Assembly (NCBI RefSeq): GCF_029537485.1
Contig: NZ_JARPUS010000002.1
Coordinates: 124,001 to 188,000, forward strand
Direction of reading: 5' to 3'
Length of the DNA: 64,000 bases
Source: Pseudomonas sp. GOM6
GTDB lineage: Bacteria; Pseudomonadota; Gammaproteobacteria; Pseudomonadales; Pseudomonadaceae
Part shown: piece by piece, positions 59,743 to 64,000 of the stretch
Layout of the letters: the number at the start of each line of letters is the position of its first letter
Position numbering within the stretch: the first letter of the stretch is position 1
The notes under the pieces: generated by a model
What the model was told of the DNA's origin: nothing
The model's input: the letters and a program-made list of their open reading frames with translations, nothing else
Database searches by the model: none
Made by a program: the position numbers and the translations under genes

Positions 59743-59762
59743 AACGGGGCTGCGGCCCCGTT
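59743..59762 (+). terminator. Terminator after hemH
   Basis: AACGGGGC, loop TGCG, GCCCCGTT then TTG, 4 bp after the hemH stop. It is short with a weak U run and is shared with the convergent histidine kinase gene stop at 59782. Confidence 0.65.
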
Positions 59763-59781
59763 TGCATGAGTGGCGCAGCCG

Positions 59782-61143
59782 TCAGGCCGGGAAGTGCAGG
59801 CGGAAGAGGGTGCCGTCGCTATCGCTGCTGACGCTGACCTGGCCGCCGTGCGCCTGCATGATCGAACGCACGATCGCCAGGCCCAAGCCACCGGAGTCGC
59901 CCGGTTCATGGCGTGAAGGGTCGCAGCGATAGAAGCGCTCGAACAGATGCGGTAGGTGCTGCGCACCGATCGGCTCGCCGAGGTTGTGCACGCTGAGGGT
60001 CACGCCCGTGGTCGTGCAGGTGCTGCCGAGGGTGACGCGGCTGTGTGGTGTGGCATGGCGCAGGGCATTGGCCAGCAGGTTGGCCAGGGCGCGGCGCAGC
60101 AGTTGCGGTTCGGCCGCGAGCTGTCCGCTGGCTTGGTTGAGCAGGGTGATGTCGCGCTCCTGGGCCATGCCCTCGAAGTAGTCGCACAGCTGCTCGCCGA
60201 GCGCCTGCAGGTCGACCGCCTCATGCTGGATCGCCGCCTTCGGCTGCTCGGTGCGGGCGAGGAACAGCATGCTGTCGATCATCCGTGCCAGGCGTTCGTA
60301 TTCCTCCTGATTGGACACCAGCAGGTTCTGGTAATCCTCGACCGAGCGAGAGTGGCGCAGCGCCTGCTGGGTCTGGCCCATCAGGTTGCTTAGCGGCGTG
60401 CGCATCTCGTGGGCCAGGTCCTCGGAAAAGCGCGAGAGCTGGGCAAAGCCCTGCTCCAGGCGGTCGAGCATCTGGTTCAGAGCCTGGCTCAGGGCGCTCA
60501 GCTCTCCCACCTCGGCGAACCCCTGCAGGCGCAGGTGCAGGTGCTGTGTATCGATGCCAGCGGCCTGTCGTGCCAGCTGGCGCACCGGGCGCAGCCCTCG
60601 CTGGCTGACCAGGGCGCCGAGGGCGAAGGCCAGTAGCGCGCCGACGCCCAGCGCCAGGCCGATCTTCAGGCGATAGGCGGCGAGCATCTGTTCGCGCTCG
60701 CTGGCCAGCTTGCCAGCGATCAGCCGCAGCGAGTCGCCCGGGCGCGGCACGTCGAGCCAGGCCAGGCGCAGGGTGGGGTTGCCTGGTGCATCGGCCAGCC
60801 GGGGCGCCGATGCCGGCGGCAGGTTCGGCAGGGGCAGGGCCGGCGGGTTCACCTCGATCAGTGGCTGGCCACGGGCATCGACTATCCACAACAGGTTGTC
60901 GCGGTTGCCCAGCATGTTTTCGTACAGCTGTGGGCGCCGGCGCAGCGCCTCGATGCTGGCGGCGTCATCGAGCAGGGCCTGCATGCGCTGCAGGCGGCCG
61001 AGCAGGGCCTGGTCGTCGCGCCAGGCAATTTCGCGCTGCAGCGACTGGTACAGGAAGAAGCCCAAGGCGCCGAGCAGTAGCACGCCGACCAGGGCGAACA
61101 TCAGCGCCAGGCGCAGGCTCAGGGTGCGCGGCCAGAGCCTCAC
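59782..61143 (-). CDS. Sensor histidine kinase, HprS/CusS-like
   Basis: The 453-residue kinase has a first membrane helix ([23 protein letters not shown]), a periplasmic sensor of about 130 residues, a second helix ([23 protein letters not shown]), HAMP, the HisKA segment [20 protein letters not shown] and an ATPase domain ([32 protein letters not shown]). This is the heavy-metal sensor kinase layout. It starts with a GTG whose GTGA overlaps the TGA of the response regulator gene, so both are coupled. Gene context with a hydroxyisourate hydrolase suggests HprS rather than CusS/CopS, but Cu sensing is not excluded. Confidence 0.88.
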   Translation of the reverse strand: MRLWPRTLSLRLALMFALVGVLLLGALGFFLYQSLQREIAWRDDQALLGRLQRMQALLDDAASIEALRRRPQLYENMLGNRDNLLWIVDARGQPLIEVNPPALPLPNLPPASAPRLADAPGNPTLRLAWLDVPRPGDSLRLIAGKLASEREQMLAAYRLKIGLALGVGALLAFALGALVSQRGLRPVRQLARQAAGIDTQHLHLRLQGFAEVGELSALSQALNQMLDRLEQGFAQLSRFSEDLAHEMRTPLSNLMGQTQQALRHSRSVEDYQNLLVSNQEEYERLARMIDSMLFLARTEQPKAAIQHEAVDLQALGEQLCDYFEGMAQERDITLLNQASGQLAAEPQLLRRALANLLANALRHATPHSRVTLGSTCTTTGVTLSVHNLGEPIGAQHLPHLFERFYRCDPSRHEPGDSGGLGLAIVRSIMQAHGGQVSVSSDSDGTLFRLHFPA

Positions 61144-61811
61144 GGCTGCAGGTCCAGCAGGTAGCCGATGCCGCGCACGGTGTGGATCAGCTTGAGCGGG
61201 TAGGGATCGTCGACCTTGGCGCGCAGGCGGCGGATGGCTACGTCGACCACGTTGGTGTCGCTGTCGAAGTTCATCTGCCAGACGTGCGAGGCGATCAGCG
61301 AGCGCGACAGCACTTCGCCCTGGCGGCTCAGCAGCAGGTGCAGCAGGGCGAATTCCTTGTTGGTCAGGTTGAGCCGCTCGCCACTGCGGGTGACCTTGCG
61401 CTTGAGCAGGTCGAGCTGCAGGTCGGCCACCTCGAAGTGCTCGGTTTCCCGCGGCGGCCCCCGGCGCAGCAGGCTGCGCACCCGCGCCAGCAGCTCGGCG
61501 TAGGAGAAGGGCTTGACCAGGTAATCGTCGGCGCCCAGCTCCAGGCCGCGCACGCGGTCCTCGACGGCATCACGGGCGGTGAGGAACAGCACCGGGGTCT
61601 GCAGCTGGCGGCGGATGATCTGCAGCAGCTGCCAGCCATCGATGCCCGGCAGCATGACGTCGAGGATGACCAGGTCGAACACTTCCTCCTGCACCAGGTG
61701 CAGGCCGTCCAGGCCATTGCCGGCGACCTCTACCGCATAGCCGTCTTCGCTCAGGCCCTTGCGCAGGTAATCCGCCGTCTTCGCTTCGTCTTCAACCACC
61801 AGGATACGCAT
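61140..61811 (-). CDS. OmpR-type response regulator, HprR/CusR-like
   Basis: The 223-residue regulator has a receiver domain ([68 protein letters not shown]) and a C-terminal winged helix ([57 protein letters not shown]). The ATG at 61811 has GGAGGT upstream. It is the first gene of the two-component pair and is divergent from the GlcG-like gene; a CATTACAAATTGGTAATC site lies between. A longer frame to 62405 lies opposite real genes. Confidence 0.92.
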   Translation of the reverse strand: MRILVVEDEAKTADYLRKGLSEDGYAVEVAGNGLDGLHLVQEEVFDLVILDVMLPGIDGWQLLQIIRRQLQTPVLFLTARDAVEDRVRGLELGADDYLVKPFSYAELLARVRSLLRRGPPRETEHFEVADLQLDLLKRKVTRSGERLNLTNKEFALLHLLLSRQGEVLSRSLIASHVWQMNFDSDTNVVDVAIRRLRAKVDDPYPLKLIHTVRGIGYLLDLQP

Positions 61812-61861
61812 GCCGACCTCCACTACAGACGCATAGCCTAGGTCGATCCGCGCTTCTCTCC

Positions 61862-61879
61862 CATTACAAATTGGTAATC
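61862..61879. promoter_or_regulatory. HprR-box-like operator
   Basis: CATTACAAATTGGTAATC has ATTAC/GTAAT inverted arms and matches the E. coli HprR box CATTACAAAATTGTAATG at 15 of 18 positions, from memory. It lies 50 bp before the regulator gene start and 79 bp before the GlcG-like start, so it can control both. Confidence 0.65.
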
Positions 61880-61958
61880 CGCCGGCAATCGGTTTGTGCG
61901 CAAGGGCTGGGCAAGATGCCCGCCACTGGCTCAGCCGAGCCTTATCCGGGAGAACCGC

Positions 61959-62462
61959 ATGACCATCCGAACCCCTACCGCACTGTCGCTGCTCGCCCTG
62001 GCCCTGGCGGCTAGCCCGGCCTGGGCCGAGACCCCGGCGGTGGCGCAGCGCGCCGATGTCAGCCTGGCCCTGGCCAACCAGTTGCTCGACGCCACCCTGG
62101 CCGCCTGCCATGCCGAAGGCCGCACTGCCGTGGCCGCCATCGTCGACCGTGGCGGCAACCTGGTTGCCGTGCAGCGCGACGACAACGTCGGCCCGCACAA
62201 CACCCTGGCCGCCCAGCGCAAGGCCTTTACCGCGCTGTCGACCAAGACCGCCACCGGCCTGCTGGCCGAGCGTGCGCGCAGCACCCCCGACGCGGCAAAC
62301 CTCAACACCCTCGATGAACTGCTGCTGCTCGGCGGCGGCGTGCCGCTGAAGGTGGCCGACCAGGTGATCGGTGCCATCGGCGTGGCCGGTGCCGGCGGCG
62401 CGCAATTCGACGAAGGCTGTGCGCTGCAGGCCATCGCCCAGGTTCTACCCACCCAACCCTGA
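61959..62462 (+). CDS. Periplasmic GlcG/HbpS-like haem-binding family protein
   Basis: The 167-residue protein has a signal peptide ([23 protein letters not shown]) and the DUF336 (GlcG/HbpS) domain: [87 protein letters not shown]. HbpS relatives bind haem or respond to redox stress. The ATG at 61959 is preceded by GGGAG 6 bp upstream. It is 14 bp before the hydroxyisourate hydrolase gene, so they form an operon behind the HprR-like box. Confidence 0.88.
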   Translation: MTIRTPTALSLLALALAASPAWAETPAVAQRADVSLALANQLLDATLAACHAEGRTAVAAIVDRGGNLVAVQRDDNVGPHNTLAAQRKAFTALSTKTATGLLAERARSTPDAANLNTLDELLLLGGGVPLKVADQVIGAIGVAGAGGAQFDEGCALQAIAQVLPTQP

Positions 62463-62476
62463 ACTGGAGGTCCACC

Positions 62477-62887
62477 ATGAAGATGCTGAAAAACCTGCTG
62501 CTCGGCAGCGCCCTGAGCGGCCTGTCCACCCTCGTCCTGGCCGCCGGCAACCCGCTCAGCGTGCACGTCCTCAACCTGCAGGACGGCCTGCCGTCGCCAG
62601 GCGTCGAGGTCAGCCTGGAGAAGCTCGACGGCGAGCGCTGGAACAAGCTGAACGAGGGCACCACCAACGAGCAGGGCCGCATCACCGCGCTCTATCCGGA
62701 GGGCAAGAAGCTGGAAAGCGGCACCTACCGCGTCACCTTCGAAACCGGCGAATGGTTCAAGCAGCACGCGACGGCCAGTTTCTTCCCGGAAGTGCCGGTG
62801 ATCTTCGAGGTCGACGGCAGTGTGGCGCACTACCACATCCCGCTGCTGCTCAGCCCGTACGGCTTCTCCACCTACCGCGGCAACTGA
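62477..62887 (+). CDS. hiuH: Periplasmic hydroxyisourate hydrolase (transthyretin-like)
   Basis: The 136-residue protein has a signal peptide (MKMLKNLLLGSALSGLSTLVLA), then the HIUase fold: SVHVLNLQDGLPSPGVEVSLEKLDG (catalytic His in HVLN), EQGRITAL (Arg), TGEWFKQ, FFPEVPVIFEV and HYHIPLLLSPYGFSTYRGN (catalytic His). The signature C-terminal tetrapeptide is YRGN instead of the normal YRGS. It converts 5-hydroxyisourate to OHCU; the E. coli counterpart is likewise exported and lies beside hprRS. GGAGG stands 6 bp before the ATG. Confidence 0.93.
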   Translation: MKMLKNLLLGSALSGLSTLVLAAGNPLSVHVLNLQDGLPSPGVEVSLEKLDGERWNKLNEGTTNEQGRITALYPEGKKLESGTYRVTFETGEWFKQHATASFFPEVPVIFEVDGSVAHYHIPLLLSPYGFSTYRGN

Positions 62888-62902
62888 TTTTCCGCGCAAA
62901 CG

Positions 62903-62930
62903 AAAACGCAGGCCCGAGCCTGCGTTTTTT
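62903..62930 (+). terminator. Rho-independent terminator after hiuH
   Basis: AAAACGCAGGC, CCGA, GCCTGCGTTTTTT, with a strong 11 bp stem and U run, 15 bp after the hiuH stop and 20 bp from the convergent EAL gene stop. It can serve both directions. Confidence 0.93.
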
Positions 62931-62950
62931 GTGTCAGTCGATGGGGGCGG

Positions 62951-64000
62951 CTACAGCGTAGCCGGGTTGCCGGCGTTGCTCAGACGGCGAGCCTGCTTGA
63001 GGTAGAGCGTCAGTTCGCGGGCCGGCAGCGGTTTGCTGTACAGGTAGCCCTGACCCTCGTTGCAGCCCTGGGCAATGATGTAGGCCTCCTGCTCGGCGGT
63101 CTCCACACCCTCGGCGATGACCTGCATGCCCAGGCTCTTGCCCAGCTGGATGATGGCGCGAACGATGGTGGCATCGTCCTCGTCTTCCAGCAGGTCCTGG
63201 ACGAAGCTCTTGTCGATCTTGATCTTGTCCAGCGGCAGGCTCTTCAGGTAGCTCAGCGAAGAGTAGCCGGTACCGAAGTCGTCGATGGCGATCAGCGCGC
63301 CGGCACGGCGGAGGCTGAGCAGGTTCTGCGCGGCGGTGCTGATGTCTTCCATCAGGCCTGTTTCGGTGACTTCCAGTTCCAGGCTGCGCAGCGGCAGGCG
63401 GTAGACCTGCAACAGGTTGCTGACCATGCGCGGCAGCTCGTTGTGGTGCAGCTGCACGGTGGACAGGTTGACCGCCATGCGCAGCTCGCTGAAGCCCTGG
63501 TCATGCCATTCGCGCAGCTGACGGCAGGCCTGATCCAGCACCCATTCGCCGATGGCGATGATGGTGCCGTTTTGTTCGGCCAGCGGGATGAACAGGTCTG
63601 GCGGGACGAAGCCGTGTTGCGGGTGCTGCCAGCGGATCAGCGCCTCGACGCCGACCACGCGGTGGTCGCGGTAGTCGACCTGGGGTTGGTAGACCAGGTG
63701 CATCTCGTTGCGGCTGAGTGCCTCGCGCAGCTCCTTCTCCAGTTCGCGGCGGCGCCGCATCTCGCTGTCGACGCTGGCGATATAGAACTGGTAACGGTTG
63801 CGCGAGCGGCTCTTGGCCAGGGTCATGGTCTGTTCGGCTTTTTGCAGCAGCTTTTCGGTGCTGTCGCCGTCTTCCGGGAACAGGGTGATGCCGATCGTGG
63901 CACGCAGGCGGACTTCCTGCTGCTCCAGGGTGAAGGGCGTTTCCAGGCTGTCGAGGATGCTCTGCGCCAACTCGGCGGCTTCGTAGGGTTGCTCGATATC
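62951..64000 (-). CDS. GGDEF-EAL cyclic-di-GMP phosphodiesterase, C-terminal part
   Basis: The frame is open to the window edge, so the N-terminus is missing. The visible part is the end of a GGDEF domain (VRLRATIGITLFPEDGDSTEKLLQKAEQTMTLAKSRSRNRYQFY; the GGDEF active site is beyond the edge) followed by a complete EAL domain: EALIRWQHP, AVNLSTVQLH, LELEVTETGLM, IDDFGTGYSSLSYL, IKIDKSFVQ, VIAEGVET and NEGQGYLYSKPL. The catalytic Glu, Asn, DD, Lys and Gln are all present, so it should degrade cyclic-di-GMP. A terminator shared with hiuH lies past its stop. Confidence 0.92.
   Translation of the reverse strand, partial: DIEQPYEAAELAQSILDSLETPFTLEQQEVRLRATIGITLFPEDGDSTEKLLQKAEQTMTLAKSRSRNRYQFYIASVDSEMRRRRELEKELREALSRNEMHLVYQPQVDYRDHRVVGVEALIRWQHPQHGFVPPDLFIPLAEQNGTIIAIGEWVLDQACRQLREWHDQGFSELRMAVNLSTVQLHHNELPRMVSNLLQVYRLPLRSLELEVTETGLMEDISTAAQNLLSLRRAGALIAIDDFGTGYSSLSYLKSLPLDKIKIDKSFVQDLLEDEDDATIVRAIIQLGKSLGMQVIAEGVETAEQEAYIIAQGCNEGQGYLYSKPLPARELTLYLKQARRLSNAGNPATL

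Noticed and set aside
61140..62405. A 421-codon frame containing the response regulator
   Set aside because: Upstream of MRILVVEDE the frame is antisense to the GlcG-like gene; the ATG at 61811 has a GGAGGT site.

Overview
The window is about 64 kb of high-GC gammaproteobacterial chromosome and almost certainly comes from Pseudomonas. Three things point there. The left 11.5 kb (accC, accB, aroQ, dipZ, a CtpL-like receptor, a GcbA-like diguanylate cyclase, DUF2333, NUDIX, yciH/sui1, speA) matches, from memory, the P. aeruginosa PA4848-PA4839 order. The intergenic hairpins are Pseudomonas-type REPs (GTGGGAGCGGCTTTAGCCGCGA). A rhlB - carboxylesterase - aapJ arrangement also recurs. An alpha-2-macroglobulin/PBP1C pair argues against P. 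aeruginosa itself and for another lineage of the genus. I see no rRNA, tRNA, prophage, classical insertion sequence or CRISPR array. The window looks like core chromosome with small accessory insertions.

Layout. 1-11.5 kb: fatty-acid and shikimate enzymes, disulfide reductase, chemoreceptor, cyclase, arginine decarboxylase. 11.6-14.7 kb: REP hairpins, DUF2214 membrane protein, GAF-GGDEF cyclase, MATE transporter. 14.9-25.2 kb: a second chemoreceptor, then the alpha-2-macroglobulin lipoprotein and PBP1C, separated by a DUF559 nuclease-like gene bracketed by two copies of a clover-leaf hairpin repeat and by a small membrane protein gene. 25-31 kb: a leftward run (GGDEF, YdcZ transporter, GNAT, two DUF4136 lipoproteins, CmoM, MazG-like, Ada). 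31-39.3 kb: a BvgS-like hybrid kinase coupled to a response regulator with a damaged HD-GYP domain, then RhlB, an M19 dipeptidase and a cNMP-binding GGDEF protein. 39.5-44.8 kb: carboxylesterase and the aapJQMP amino-acid ABC transporter, with a candidate sigma-54 promoter and a Crc/Hfq-type motif. 44.9-51 kb: GlxA-type regulator/SnoaL pair, GIY-YIG, GST, PPK2, YejK, a membrane-anchored TAXI protein. 51.2-56.7 kb: two atypical phosphotransferases around a YjeH exporter/Lrp pair, YigZ, RlmF. 56.4-59.8 kb: Trp-rich small protein, renalase-like oxidoreductase, YfcH-like epimerase, ferrochelatase. 59.8-63 kb: an HprSR/CusRS-like two-component system divergent from a GlcG-like protein and a periplasmic hydroxyisourate hydrolase. 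The right edge cuts a GGDEF-EAL protein.

How the genes work together. The window is rich in cyclic-di-GMP signalling: four GGDEF proteins with intact GGEEF and inhibitory RxxD sites, one intact EAL protein and one HD-GYP domain that has lost metal ligands. Two chemoreceptors and an amino-acid transporter connect nutrient sensing to uptake, and two of these loci carry perfect AANAANAA motifs beside their ribosome binding sites, as expected for Hfq/Crc catabolite control. The most unusual feature is the DUF559 cassette at 21.9-22.4 kb. Its stop codon lies inside one of the flanking repeat hairpins, so gene and repeat look like one unit, reminiscent of REP-RAYT partnerships but built on a Vsr-like nuclease fold.
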